A stretch of DNA of 64,000 bases from Cyathus striatus. Lineage: Eukaryota; Basidiomycota; Agaricomycetes; Agaricales; Nidulariaceae. Each line of letters opens with the position of its first letter. Within the stretch, counting starts at the first letter, position 1. Positions 10,173 through 22,149 of this stretch are shown here, piece after piece. The stretch is from the NCBI GenBank assembly GCA_025738555.1, contig JAOVFP010000006.1, positions 4,650,001 through 4,714,000 on the forward strand, read 5' to 3'. The position numbers and the translations under genes are program-made. Below the pieces are notes generated by a model. The model did not search any database. It worked only from the letters and a program-made list of their open reading frames with translations, and was not told the origin of the DNA.

Positions 10173-11896
10173 ATGGCCAGCGCACTCTTGGATTTAGATA
10201 TTGTGGAACTTGCTAAATGTACCCATAAAGCAATAACTGTTCTCTATCCGTGGTGCCAAGTCGCCGTCTCAGATTCGTAAGTATGTTGATGATGTTCGAA
10301 TATGTAGCTAACATTGTATTTACTAGCTTTATAACATTCCCAGGAGCGCTTGAAGTAGCGCATCAGGCAGGACAATATATGCTAGCAGTTGAGTTAAGCA
10401 TGCAAGCGGCTGAGCATGGCTTTGCTGTAGCTCAGGAGGCGATCGATATGAGCGAAATCTTGCCATCTACGCCGGACGAAGAAAAGCTCGTGTATTTGCA
10501 AGGGATGCTATGCCTCGCACAGCAGGCACGTTCAAAGGCGAAGGAAACGATGAACGTGTTTATGAATGTGGAGATTAAGGTCACTTCGGTAAGTTTATAT
10601 CGGGTTCTCAAGGTGATCCTATCTGATTCTAGTGCAAACATTTAGCTGATTAAAAGTTTACCGGCAGAGATATCCAATCTTCCAGGTAGGATATAGTGTA
10701 CTTTCAACGTGCTCTTGCATTAAGCGGCTTATATACAGATCACGTTGTACATCGGAACATATATAGCATTCCTGGTATTGAAGCATGGATAAAGCCTTTG
10801 TCTGAATTCAAATCCGCCGTCCATAGATTGGAGGATTGGTGGTTTTCAGTCTTCCTTGACAGTATCGTTAATGAGTATAAGACGACGAAGCTAATTGAGT
10901 TCTATAATCGTATGCAGGAGGACAGCCTGGTCAGAAACTGGAAAAGGCTTCAAAAGCAGCACGCAGAGTACGTCAAAGAGGTTGTTACACTCATTCTCAT
11001 AAATCATATACATTTTAATAACTTCATTTCGAACAGATAGATCTCTGTATTAGCCACTATCCAGATTTTATGGACTTGTTAGAAAAAATAAGAAAGAAAA
11101 GGGCTAAATTTGAGGAGGTGATTAGGCATCTATTTCTATGACATTCAATTTCATCTAAATGGGAGTCCAGCAGCCATCCGCCGACTGCGAGCAGATGGAC
11201 CTAGACTATGTTCAAGTTTTGAATAGGTCGCTATATTACGGCGTATCCATCAATGCCGTTTTCGAAAGTATAAAAGTTCACAAAGATTCAACACAGTTCG
11301 TAGTGGAATTCCAATGCAACCCTTCCCAGAAAATCAAGCGACTGAATATTTTTTGGGAGTTCGCATGCGAGAAAGGTGTAATCGGCATTGAACCTCGCGT
11401 CGTCGATATTTCCCCTATGCACTGCATGGGATATGGTACGAAGGAAAGGCAATATATCGACCAGAGACTTGAAGTACCTATTGGGTGGAATTTCCTGGGA
11501 TACAACGTCGGCGTTACGGGAAGCGTTGAGAAGAACGTGTCGAAGACAGTACAGCACGGGATGTCTATTGTCGGGTACAACGAGAGGAAGAGATGCAGCT
11601 GGACAATAAAAGAAAATAGCAGCAGCGGATCTGGTATCCCACCTCACTTCCAGCTACGGTTTGACCTGGTCCATCAGGGTCCATTCGAGATTTCGCTGAC
11701 GATCGAAGCGAAAGTTAAGCTATACAGATATCTACCGTCCCTTCGGCCAAGAATTAAAGAAGGAAAGGAGATCGATACATCGAGGCTGCAGAAGGTGTTG
11801 GAGGCTGCATGCGGAAGACGTAGAGCTGGCGATAACTTCAACGGTCAAGTTCCGAACGCATATACATCTTTTAACTCGCCTCCGATTCCCAACTGA
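10173..11896 (+). CDS. Helical region fused to a beta-rich C-terminal domain (unknown family)
   Basis: Intact gene of 484 aa in six exons: 10173-10276, 10327-10588, 10646-10685, 10739-10980, 11037-11117 and 11171-11896. Introns are 50-57 nt, GT-AG, and keep the frame. Residues 1 to about 240 are helical and resemble the two CaaX proteins: Ala-rich AVELSMQAAEHGFAVAQEAI, then LEDWWFSVFLDS and NWKRLQKQHAEYVKE. From about residue 260 to the end is a beta-rich domain with the signature HGMSIVGYN-ER-KRCSWTIKEN...GIPPHFQLRF-LVHQGPF. I have seen similar HG-I-G...W-I-EN...GIP..F patterns in uncharacterised fungal proteins but cannot name a family. It has no CaaX box (ends PPIPN). It lies 257 bp downstream of the CaaX gene in the same direction. 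A broken copy of the last exon lies at 48128-48838. Confidence 0.8.
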
Positions 11897-13283
11897 TAGG
11901 GGTAACAAACATATTGTAATTTGTAGTTCACATTGAATAGAATGCGGAATATTTATTGCGTTGTTCAACTTTGAGGTCACATGAAGCCATTGGAAGTAAG
12001 CCTCCCAGCATGAACGTTAACGCCAAAGAGGGGATATCGACGTGTATCGCGCGCGATACTGGATGGTGATCAACTTGAGGTTGTCTTCATAGATTCTGCA
12101 CAGCCAGCGAAAGCGGAACTATGAGAATAGCAGTCCATCGGGTGAAAGGACTTCACGTACCACATGTCCTCTCCCTATCACCAGGACGATGTTTCGAGTT
12201 GTGCATTATTCATATTCCTATAGCCAAATGCGACTTGCACGGAGGTGGCAGTAGCCTGTTTCCGAAACATAGTGTAGGCTTGCAAGAGGCCTGCGATTCC
12301 TAGCCAGCATCGGTTGCGTTTTCTGGGGACCATTCTGGACTGAGCTCCTGGTATATGTCATAATCGAGTGGCATAGTATCATAATCCAATGTTATACACT
12401 GGAGTCCTCTCTATGGGGTAAGAGGGAAGAAGGAAGGAAAGGGAACAGGACGAGGTCGTACTTGAACATGAAGGAAAGCGATCGGAAAGTTTTAGTCTGA
12501 TGGTCACGCAGTCACGCATTACGCAAGAGAGTCATACTAAATGTGACAAAAGTGACGACGAGAACGGCCGAGCTGGGCCGAGTAGGCATCTCCAACTTCA
12601 ATCGACTGTCATGCATGTGGCAGAAGAAATGCCTGTGCTTATAATTATAACGCATTTTCATTCGGTAACAATCTAATTAAAAGGCTCGACATCAATTAGT
12701 GATAAGAATGAAAGATGCTGTGTAACGTGTCCGTAACGTATGTTCATCGTGTATAACGCAGCACCATATGTTCCATCTATAAAAGTAGGCACCTGAGCCG
12801 GCCGGCTAATATAAAATATAAATAACTGCACGGAGTCTATCATTGATCATGTTGCTACCGGAGGGAGTACCGAGTATGCATCAGATGGGAGAGCCGGTGA
12901 CTGTTATGCCGATGGTCTGGCATCACTTAAGTACTGAAGATACACACGGCGGGCATTTTGCTGTCAGGTTCCGTGCTGTCACGGAACCTGATAGGTAACC
13001 TGTCATGGAACTTGTCATGTAAGATCACTTGCAGATCATCAGTGACATTCGTCACATGGAATTGAACCGCTTTACGATCAAACGAGCTGAGGGGAGTGGT
13101 CCAGACCTGGTCCGGAGCTTTTACTACGTCTCAATTGATATAAGATACAGTATGGGTTTTTGAAGCAGAATATCTTGTAGTAAAAGATATGTATTATATC
13201 ATTAATTGTGTACAGTGGAGAAATGTAGTATATATCTCAAATATATATATTGTAGAAGTTTAGAACATGTAGATAAATGATAA
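11897..13283. other. Intergenic with a 12-bp-stem hairpin
   Basis: No gene recognised. At 12964-12991 TCAGGTTCCGTG and CACGGAACCTGA form a perfect 12-bp stem around CTGT. Parts of it (GGTAACCTGTCATGG, GAACTTGTCATG) are repeated just downstream. The frame at 12121-12303 has no homology I recognise. Confidence 0.5.
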
Positions 13284-14130
13284 ATGAGTGCAATAGTAAT
13301 ATCTTCTACGAGGGATGAGAAGGAGAGGGTAGGTTTCAAGGAACAACTGGAAAAGCTAATCACAGCAGTTTTCCATGAATCTTCGACACGTTTACTATGG
13401 ATACTAGTAACAAAAAGTTCGAAAGGAAGGGAGATGAACTGGTTGTGCAATGGTACGGTCTTCTGTGGGGGATGAGGAGAGGGTAGGTTGCAGGGAACAA
13501 ATGGATAGGTTAATTACACCGGTTTTTCATGATCCTTCTACATGTTCACTATGGCTACGAGTAACCTAAATTTTGAAAGGAGGGGAAGCGAACTGGTGGC
13601 GCAATGGTATGATCTTCTGGGGGGGATGAGGAGGAGAGGGTAGGTTGCAGGGAGCATCCGGATAGGCCAATTACAACGATTTTTTATGGATATTTGATAT
13701 GTTCACCATTACAACGAGTACCCCAAATTTAGAAAAGAGAGGAGGTGAACTGGTGGCGCAATGGCAGGGTCTTCTGGGGGGATGAGGAGGAGAGGGCAGG
13801 TTGCGGGGAACAAATGGATAGGCCAATTACATCGATTTTTATGGATTTTTGACACGTTTACTATCGCAACAAGTAGCCTAAGTTTCGAAAGGAGGGAAGA
13901 TGAACTGGTGGCACAAGGGCATGGTCTTCTGGGGAGGGGGGGGGGATGAGAAGAAGGGTTACAGGGCATGCCTATCACAGCATTTACTTGTGAGTCATGT
14001 ACGTATTCCCTAAGGCTATAATTAGCCCAAGTTTCGAAAGTAATGGAGGTGGACTGGAGGTGCGAAGGTAGAGTCTCCTGCGAGGAGAGGAAGGTGGAGA
14101 GGTTGGAAATAAGGCATAAAATAACCAATG
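13284..14130. repeat. Minisatellite, period about 157 bp, five to six copies
   Basis: Unit landmarks GGGGATGAGGAGGAGAGGGT recur at about 13312, 13471, 13625, 13780 and 13946, spaced 154-166 bp. Each is followed by GGAACAA-TGGATAGG, a GTTCACTATGG-like string and a GAACTGGTGGCGCAATGG-like string. A degenerate sixth unit runs to about 14130. The open frames here are by-products of the repeat. Confidence 0.8.
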
Positions 14131-14740
14131 AATTATGATGATTGTTTATGCATCCATTAATGTACCCTTTAAGTCCAAAAATACCCCAGGTTGTGAATGG
14201 ATAGGAGCTGAACTTGTGGTACCATCTCAACTTGAGAGAGTTGCATTGAAATTTAAGCGAGACTGAGCTACGCCAACTCAGATGTGTTTTATGTCATTTC
14301 TAAACAAAAATCTTGCATTTAAAAGGTGGAATTGCATAGATACAACATACACCTAGGTCAAACCACTGCAAGCTAAGCAATCCTGTAAAATTAGTTAACT
14401 GCAGTGGGCAGGGGTTGAGCTGAAGAGCAAACCTCACGCCTCGCGGAGGGATCGGCACAACACAACCAAATAAAACATGTTTCCTAGTGCATGGGAAGAA
14501 TGCAAACAAGTCACATACTAGTTAACGGCTTTAGTTGCATAGTATGACCATGATGAGATCTGGGGGAAATAAAAAGTCATTGATAAATCTGTCTAACAGG
14601 GCGTACTGATTTATAGCTGGGCATCTAAATTTGCTTGGTCAAAGTCATTGATATACCTATATGATAGAGCGTACTGACTTATTATGGCGGGGGTGCTAAT
14701 CAAGCAATAGGGCTGCAGTAAATACATATTAATGTGTTGG
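14131..14740. other. Intergenic, no gene recognised
   Basis: Unique sequence between two minisatellites. I see only two related strings near 14570 and 14640 (AAGTCATTGATA...GCGTACTGA), a diverged direct repeat of about 75 bp. Confidence 0.4.
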
Positions 14741-16480
14741 TGATGACTGACAAGCTAATTTCTTACTGCAGTACTTGGAAAGTAATTGATAAATAATAGT
14801 ACTGTGGTACTATTGAAGGAATTATTGAAATTGGTGAAAGCACTGCGGTAAAAAGGTTAATTTGTTAGTGACGACTAACAAGTTAATCCAACTACTGTGG
14901 TACTAGTGATAAAACTGTTGAACTTGATAAATAGTACTGCAGTAAGAAGGTAATTTGTTAGTGACGACTAACAAGTTAATCTAATTATTGTGGTACTGGT
15001 ATTGGTAAACTGTTGGACTTGATAAATAGTACTGTAGTGAACAGGTTAATTTGTTAGTGACGACTAACAATTTAATCTAATAAAGAATAAAGGCCGACAA
15101 GCGGCACAGCCCACTACCTAATACCTCAACAATTTGATTAGTACTTCAGAGATACTAGATTACTGCAGAAATGAGCACGAGGCTATAGTTTGATTCGGAT
15201 CCTGAACAGGATTGGTTCTGATTACCAAAAAAAAAATAAGATCCTAGAAATTGAGACATAGAATGATGTGTTGGTATAAACATCTTTTTGACAGCCCCAG
15301 GCAGGTACATTGGGAGGGTGTAGGCGGAGACCGTCGTCATGAAGCAAGCAAGGTGGGAGGTGGTGGTGATTGATATGGCAATGACACCGTTACTGTAGGA
15401 TAAAGAGAGGATGGAAGTGGAGGCTTTACATCGAAATGAGAATTAGATATTGAAGCCTAGAGCTTCAGAACAAAGAGGTGTGCTTGAAATGAAGGTGAAA
15501 GCTTGAGATCGAAGAATAGAGATTTATGACGAAGCCTTGGGCTCTAGAACGAAGAGGAGAGTTGTATAATAAAGAAGGGGGCCTGAGGGCGAAGCTTAGA
15601 GCTTCAGAACGAAGATGATTGCTTGGAAATAAAGAGCCAGGGAACAACGAGGAGAGCTGGTGAATGAAGATGAGTGCTTGAAAATAAAGGGAGGGGGCTC
15701 TAGAACGAGGAGTGCTGTAGGACACAGAGGAGAGCTGGAAATGAAGTTTAGAGCTCTAGAACGAAGATGAGTGCTTGAGAACGAGGGGAGAACCCAATAA
15801 CAAAGATGAGAACTGGGAAACAAAGATTAGAGCTCTAGAAAGAAGATTAGTGCTTGATGATGAAGTGGAGAACTTCAAAACAAAGATGAGAGCTCTAGAA
15901 CGAAGATATGCACTTGAAAACGAAGTGACGAACTCTAAAACGAATCAGAGCTGGGAAACTGTAAACAAAGCTTAGAGCTCTGAGAGAATGTTACGATAAC
16001 CGATTACACAGTGCCCCGAAAAGGCATCAGCCAATCAGGTGGCCAGAAAGTGAGATCCCGAACGCGATCCACAAATCGTCTTAATAGGAAATCCAAACCT
16101 CCCCAAAACCCACTACCTTAAAAGGTAGTGGGAATAACTGTGGTACTACTGGTGATAAACTGTTGAACTTGATAAATAGTACTGCAGTGAGAAGGTTGAT
16201 TTGTTAGTGAAGACTAGCAAGTTGATCTGATTACTGTAGTACTGGTATTGACAAACTGTTGAACTTGATAAATAGTACTGCGGTGAAAAGGTTAATTTGT
16301 TAGTGATGACTAACAAGTTAATCTAATTACTGTGGTACTAGTGATAAAACTGTTGAACTTGATAAATAGTACTGCAGTGAGAAGGTTAATAATTTGTTAG
16401 TGACAACTAATGAGTTAATCTAATTACTGTGGCACTAGTGATATAACTGTTGAACTTGATAAATAGTATATGTCAGTGGT
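14741..16480. repeat. Minisatellite, period about 94 bp, interrupted by an insertion
   Basis: The unit carries TTGTTAGTGACGACTAACAA (itself a short hairpin, TTGTTAGT/ACTAACAA), then ATCTAATTACTGTGGTACT and GATAAATAGTACTGCAGTGA. Three to four copies lie at about 14741-15081 and about four more at 16133-16480. The unit broken at about 15081 (ATCTAAT) resumes at about 16135 (AACTGTGGTACT), so the array was continuous before the element at 15092-16132 entered. Confidence 0.85.
15092..16132. mobile_element. Helitron-like element with hairpin ends (copy 2), carrying AG-rich tandem repeats
   Basis: The left end GGCCGACAAGCGGC and CAGCCCACTACC, and the right end CCCACTACCTT-AA-AAGGTAGTGGG followed by AAT, match the plan of the element at 3964-5972. 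It splits a minisatellite unit, which independently proves insertion. Inside, about 15450-15980, is a purine-rich tandem repeat around GAGCTCTAGAACGAAGATGA with GTGCTTGA every 35-50 bp. No enzyme is encoded, and exact ends and target site are uncertain by a few bases. Confidence 0.5.
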
Positions 16481-17219
16481 GGCTGACGGACTCAAAGTAC
16501 TGGCAGTAATAAATGGGGCAGTATACTCATGCTGGTGTAGACTAGGGTACAGTAGTCAGTAAGTAGGAATTGCATAATGTAATACTACTGTGGGTTTAGA
16601 GCCTTGAAGTCTTCAGAATAATATAGTAGAAGACCAGATGTAGTTAGTAAGTAGAAACTGTGTAGTGTACTATAGTAGTTAGTAAGTAGAAACTGTGTAG
16701 CGTACTAAGTAGTTAGTAAATAATATAGTAGAGGACCAGATGTAGTTGGTAAGTAGACACCATGTAGTATTATAGTGTAGTGCAGCAGTAGTAGCTAATG
16801 TCTAGAACCAGCATATACTATATAGTAGTCAGTAAGTAAAAACCATCATCCATGTAGTAAACTGTATTATAGTGTAGTGTGGTAGTAGCTTTGCGGTCTT
16901 CAGAATAATATACTGTTGAAGACCAGCAGGGAGTAGTTATTAAGTTAAAATTGCTTAGTATAATAATGCAATAATGGTGTAGTGCGGTAAAAGCTATATA
17001 TAATGGTAAGTAGGATTATGTAGCAGTGGTGTAGCAGTCTCACTCTGCATTTCAGATATCTTCAGATAAGTTGATCTTTTTCCATTATTTCTGTATCATA
17101 TGTGAAGGTTTCCCGGGGTTCTATTTATCAAGAGAATTATATAAATAAAAAATGCAATTGACTTGGCCAGTTTTTAAAATAGATAATAGAATTGTGTTGG
17201 CTTGTATTTGGAATGTAGT
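16481..17219. repeat. Degenerate AGTAGTTAGTAAGTAG-type repeats
   Basis: Strings such as AGTTAGTAAGTAGAAACTGT and GAAGACCAGATGTAGTT recur irregularly from about 16550 to 16980. No gene. This may be the subterminal region of the Tnp2-type element that follows, but I could not identify a terminal repeat. Confidence 0.4.
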
Positions 17220-19024
17220 TTAGCTTCGCTCTCTATGTAGGCTATTTACAAGTACTATAGTTTTGGACTGTATACCAAAAGTCCCAGCAGGCCGTCTGTA
17301 GAAAGGTACATGCACCTGAACTTGGTCAAGGGAAATCACTTGATGCTCAGTGAAAAATAAGTCATATACTAGGCCTGCTAAAAGTCCAGGTCTTGAAGTG
17401 TAAGGGTTTTTCAATGAATCTTCAGCATAAAGTGGGATTGGTCTGCGAAGCAGTAGAAAAATTCGCTCAACTCCAGAGACATCTAATAGGTAGATTGATT
17501 CAGTGAATCCATGCAATATGTTGTTTTCATCGGCGAAGCTAACAGAGCTATTACCAGCATGAGTGAAATGAGTTGAGTAGGTGTGATGTTTATATGTAGT
17601 TGAAGAGAGTGATTTTGCCCATGGAGACAATACATTTGCACTGGATGGATGAGGAAATGTACTGTGGTGGCGAATTTGGTGAGTGGAGTGAAGATTGATA
17701 TATTGAAATATAAGATCATATTCTTCAGATGAAATCATGTGGTCCCGATCTGAAATGGAAGTGTGAGTGCTTTCAGACCTGAAAATCTTCAATGCTTTCT
17801 GAATAAGACTAAGTGGTGTTGTTGAATTGGGCTCTTTTGAAGGAGCTTGAAAATATGACCAATTAAACCTTGAAATCGGCCTTGACAGCATACTTGATGT
17901 AGCATTGTGTAGTCTAAGTTACCTGAGTAACAGCAATTTAATTGATTTCTCAAACAATAATTATTAAAGTAACTCACGAAGATGGCCATTTGTTTTAACT
18001 TTCTGTAGTCTTCCATTATGCTGCTCACCTTGAAATTCACTAAGCATTATAAGTGGTCCCCAATACTTTAGCAATTCACTGATATGCATTGTGTAGTGGT
18101 GATTTGGGCGTGATCGGACTTGAGGGAACAACAGTGCTGAAGATTGACGATACCATATATAGTTTTCTCTGAAGGAATCTGCACGTCCAGGAGATATTCG
18201 GTATGCACAGGCAATATTTGTGCACCCTACTAGATCGGTAAAGTTTATTAACAGATCTTGACCATCATTCATCCACAATTCTGGTAGTACCATTGGGAGA
18301 AATATAGTGAATAATGTAAGCCATTGATCAGCTTTGAGCTTTCCATGCGAAGGTTCACCAAGATTAGTCGGTGGTCGCTCAATCCAAGAAGGAATTGAAG
18401 CATCAGATAGACATTGATGTAATTTTTTGAGCTGACTCTTTGTGAATATGGATGGTATTGTCTCTATGTTTGATTTCTCATTCTCATCATCATTTGTGGA
18501 GAAGTCACTAATATCAGATGTATCAGTTGCTTGCTCATATTATGAGCCAGAAGTATCTTCAGAGGATTCAGTAACATTGGAGTCCAAAGTGTGATATGTA
18601 TTTAGCTTTCGTTTCTTATTAGGCTGAGATTTTTCAACAGTGACATGAGAAGATGCCACTCCGGCTGGAACTCCTATTCTCCATTTATGGCGAACATGGT
18701 GATGTAGAATACCTTTGATCCAGTTATGCATTATTCCAAGAACAGTATGATAAACAGGATTCTGGTATGTGAGGTGGTGCATGGATGTCCAACGAACACC
18801 ATAATCATCAAGAATTTTTTTTCGATGTATCTTTGTAGTTGCTTTCCGCGATTGTTCAGCAGCAGCTTGTACCTCAGCTCCAGTGCGGTACTGCCAAAGA
18901 TGAGGATGGAGTGAATCAATATCAGTGAGATTCAGTTTGCAGAAGGAGCAAAAGTTTCGCTTTGACGCAACTCCAGCAAATCCAGAAGCCTTTCGAATTG
19001 CAAGTAAATCACCAATTCCAGCTA

Positions 19025-19362
19025 CTGTACCATTTCAACCGATTGTTCGGTCATGCGTCACGCAGGGTCTCCGAACAGAACAAATTCAGGCCTTGTCATG
19101 CATCCCGGAGAGCACTGAACAAAGGGTCAAGGCAATTAAATAAGGCATAATTTTGACAATTTTTTTTTAATGTTAGATGTATGTATTATATCATAAAATA
19201 GTGTTTCATGTCTGTCACTGTTAAAAATCTGAGGACAATGAACATTGTCGGCATGAACAAATCTTAAGCATGTCATGCACTGAATTGGTCCCTGAACTGA
19301 ACAATGAATCCAAATTTTCAGTCACGCTCAAAATGAGCGAACAATCGGTCGAAATGGTACAG
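19025..19362. mobile_element. 338-bp MITE with about 31-bp inverted repeats and TA duplication
   Basis: The ends match as inverted repeats: CTGTACCATTTC(A/G)ACCGA followed by TTGTTCGG/CTCAT. TA lies outside each (19023-19024, 19363-19364). Joining the flanks at a single TA rejoins the transposase frame as RVAILAGIGDLLAIRKASG, confirming precise insertion. The Tc1/mariner-like TA target suggests a mariner-type mobiliser. No coding capacity. Confidence 0.85.
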
Positions 19363-20311
19363 TAATATTGCCACACGTTTCAATATTCCTTTGGGATGCT
19401 GGTAAGTTTTGAGCTCCCACCCATAAAAGAGAGATAAAAACTGAAAGATAATTGGATCGAGAAGCTCATTAATTGTTTCAACAGTTGGTTCTTTAGGTGG
19501 AGGTGTTAGGCCTGCAAAGTATGTGTTTTCTGGAAGATGTCATTGGTTGTAAGGAAGATTGAGACAGAAAAACATAATAGCTCCACATGAAATTGTTTTT
19601 CCAGCAATTTTATTTGATAGTGGATTAAACCAATCAATATAAAAGGTGAATGTTAGATTCTGAGGGTTATTTGTTTGAAAATTTGAAAGGCCTTCAGTCC
19701 AGGCAGGACTATCCCAAATTGATTGCATATCATGAGGATTGGGAACATGCTGATATGACATATCAAGCATATCTTCAATTCCAGGGCATGAGAGGAAATA
19801 TTCAAGCCATGAATGTAGATCCTGAGTGGAATAAAGGTGTCTTGGGACATTTTTTATCCCTCCCTGTGTATGTATTGTTGTATAGAGAGGAGTTCCACAA
19901 ATTCTACTTCTTTCTGTTTGACTTTTGTTACATGTCTGCGGGATATTATCAGCTGAATATTGCTCAAAACATTCCGGACAGCAAACAGTTTGTGTTATCT
20001 TTGGCTCAATGTGTAGCCTTTCAACTGCTACTCTTGTATTGACATGCAAGCATGCATCCCCAGTAGATGCTAAACAGCCAAGCGATATTGCCAGCTGAAC
20101 TATTATATCAATAATCTTGAGTGTGTGGTCGCAGGCAGACCTGCTAAGTCCACAAACAACATGTAACCATGTGATTAGCATGCATGCTAATAAATATATG
20201 GAATTTGCAAGTAATGATGCATCTAATATTTATTTATAGGTTCTTTATAAATACAAATAAACTGCTGAGTCTTGACTTACTAGGTGGTCTGTTTTGAAGT
20301 TGTCGGATCAC

Positions 20312-20534
20312 TTCATCTATCCAAATGTGGTATCAGGCTCATGGGATCAAACTAAGAGAATATGGGATGTGGAGAGTGGAGCACTTGCTGCTAGTCCATT
20401 TCAAGGTCACACAGATGAGGTTACATCAGTAGCATTTTCTCCAGATGGAAAGAAAGTGGTATCAGGCTCATCTGATAAAACTGTGAGAATATGGGATGTG
20501 GAGAGTGGAACACTTGCTGCTGGTCCATTTCAAT
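20312..20534 (+). pseudogene. WD40-repeat gene fragment, about two repeats
   Basis: The plus strand encodes VVSGSWDQTKRIWDVESG, then GHTDEVTSVAFSPDGKK and VVSGSSDKTVRIWDVESG. These are beta-propeller WD40 repeats of the very uniform kind found in basidiomycete NLR-like (NACHT-WD) proteins. Only about 75 codons are present, without start or stop. It lies antisense inside the N-terminal part of the Tnp2 transposase, between DAEGTNSEN and DEVIRQLQN on the other strand. It is best seen as a captured gene fragment, with no target duplication seen. Confidence 0.75.
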
Positions 20535-21109
20535 TCTCCGAATTTGTCCCTTCAGCATCTGATATGTACATGCTATCATTGTTACTAGCTTCTATGGTCT
20601 GTTGAGAATTTAGCTGGAAAATAGACATTAGGCATCATGAATATATAAATGGGATCATACACATACTGGTATATTTGGCAATGTGCTAGCTGATTTCATA
20701 TTTGCACATTCATTATCTCTTCATTCATGGTCTTGTCATGTACTTGGTGCAAGTAATCTTCCATGCCACTTGATACCATTTTTATCAGTGAAGCACTTCT
20801 GAGAGCATTTGGAGCAAGTGCAGAGGTTGGGCTTGCGTGTGTTTCCAGAAGACATGGGGCAAGTGCATAGTGACTAGTCATTTCATTATCTATTATGTAT
20901 TGATCGAAGTGGTTTTCTGTTGAGATGTTGATTTGTTTCACTGACTTGCATAGATGAATTAATAAACATATGGATGCACTCCACTGGTTACACAATAACA
21001 TTCACATAATTTCAGCTGCAGAGAGACATGTACAACAAACAACTAATGAAGTACAGAAGTGACAAATCAACTACAGCTCAGCTATCATCCTCTATGCCCC
21101 CCATATCTT

Positions 21110-22092
21110 CTAATTCGACTTCTGCACTTGGTCAAGAATGGACTGGCCATATTCTTCCATATAAGTCTCTGCATCCAAGTGGTTCTCAACAGTATCTTTA
21201 AAGGCATCAGTAAGGTTCAAAGGTAGAACAATGACATTGTCAGCAACATCAGCTTGAGTTTGGGCTGGAAGATCATTGTAAAAAGCTGGGTCATAGTAAT
21301 CAAGAGGCATATCCTCTGGAAGTCGTTCAAAGGAGGTGAGCTTCTGATCAGATTCAGGAACAATCCTGACTCACTCTGAGATACAACGATGAGGGTTAAG
21401 GCATAAGAATTTCTCTCTTTCAGTTTCCAACATCCAAATGAATTTCTCAGCTGCAGCTGAATGTTCAGGACATTTCTTGATGTGAAAAACTGGACGGCAT
21501 CCAATGAATGAGTTGGCGGGATCTCGTTCATCATCTGACATAGCCTTGGGAGCCAGTAACTGTTTGTAGCATTTAGGAAATCCATTGTCATTGATAAACT
21601 TCTTGTGAGCTCTACATAGCTAAATAAGTACTATAAGTATGCAGTACAAACTGAAAAGTTGGAACTCACCTGAAGTCTGTTCTGCATCACCACATTCATC
21701 TCATCTGTCTCCTTCAGTATCCCAGGACTTCTAATTTCCCTATCATATCAAGCCTGTAAAGTATGATTGATGTGGTGGTTGTACACCAAAGATAGAACTT
21801 CATGTCTGTCTGCCCAACTAGGATCAACATGATAAGGATCATAGGCCCACACATAAAGAGACTGCCTGTAAGATTCGAGCATGACAACCTTGTGAGCTGA
21901 GTTGTAGGTGGAAGTGGCAGATTGGCATAAGTCAGGGCACCAGACAGAAAGCCCATATTGTGCCATCATGGCCTTGATGAGCCCAACTGCAAGATCCTCA
22001 AAGTGCCTTGCATTCCTAACATTGCAATCTGTATCCCCTGGGTTCTTCCATGGATTGATGGTGACTGTGGTAGGGGAGATAAGTTGCTCCAT
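21110..22092 (-). pseudogene. Member of an unnamed Agaricomycete repeat gene family, broken
   Basis: Minus-strand pieces in order: LSVWCPDLCQSATSTYNSAH (about 21960), HEVLSLVYNHHINHTLQA (about 21790), SPGILKETDEMNVVMQNRLQ (about 21720-21670), then HKKFINDNGFP, DPANSFIGCRPVFHIKKCPE (about 21480), and MPLDYYDPAFYNDLPAQTQA to the stop at 21110. The VWCPDL-S-TSTYN-H and LP-YYD-FYN motifs recur in repetitive genes of many Agaricomycetes; function unknown, probably transposon-linked. A second member is at 62568-64000 (RLPLNYYDMTWYKAL). In-frame stops near 21745 and 21370 break the frame; some could be introns I did not resolve. Confidence 0.55.
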
Positions 22093-22149
22093 ACCATGGC
22101 AGTTAACATCATCAGCAGATGAAAAAAACTTTCCAAATTCTCATAGTAC

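Larger units (their letters stand above)
17220..20855 (-). pseudogene. Tnp2-type (CACTA) transposase, several stop codons and insertions
   Basis: Reading on the minus strand: a start with a Cys cluster (MSSGNTRKPNLCTCSKCSQK, start near 20855), the block DEVIRQLQNRPP (about 20310), then the Tnp2 core. The core has a CP-C cysteine pair (VCCPECFEQY), FYIDWFNPLSNKIAGKTISC and FFCLNLPYNQ at 19630-19545, and later KASGFAG, FCSFCKLNLTDID and MHNWIKGILHHH. The DWFNP-NK-AGK-S-G block is diagnostic for the basidiomycete Tnp2 family known to me. Stops include TGA after NLPYNQ at about 19540 (family has Arg, so CGA to TGA) and TAA near 18540. A 338-bp MITE (19025-19362) and a WD40 fragment (about 20312-20534) interrupt it. 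The C-terminal part (17891-17220) is still open. Confidence 0.8.

Noticed and set aside
15465..15975. Frames encoding ALERR-type heptads
   Set aside because: They come from the AG-rich tandem repeat in the Helitron-like element and occur on both strands.
20294..20605. A complete WD40 gene
   Set aside because: Only about two repeats are present and the ends run into transposase sequence, so it is a fragment.
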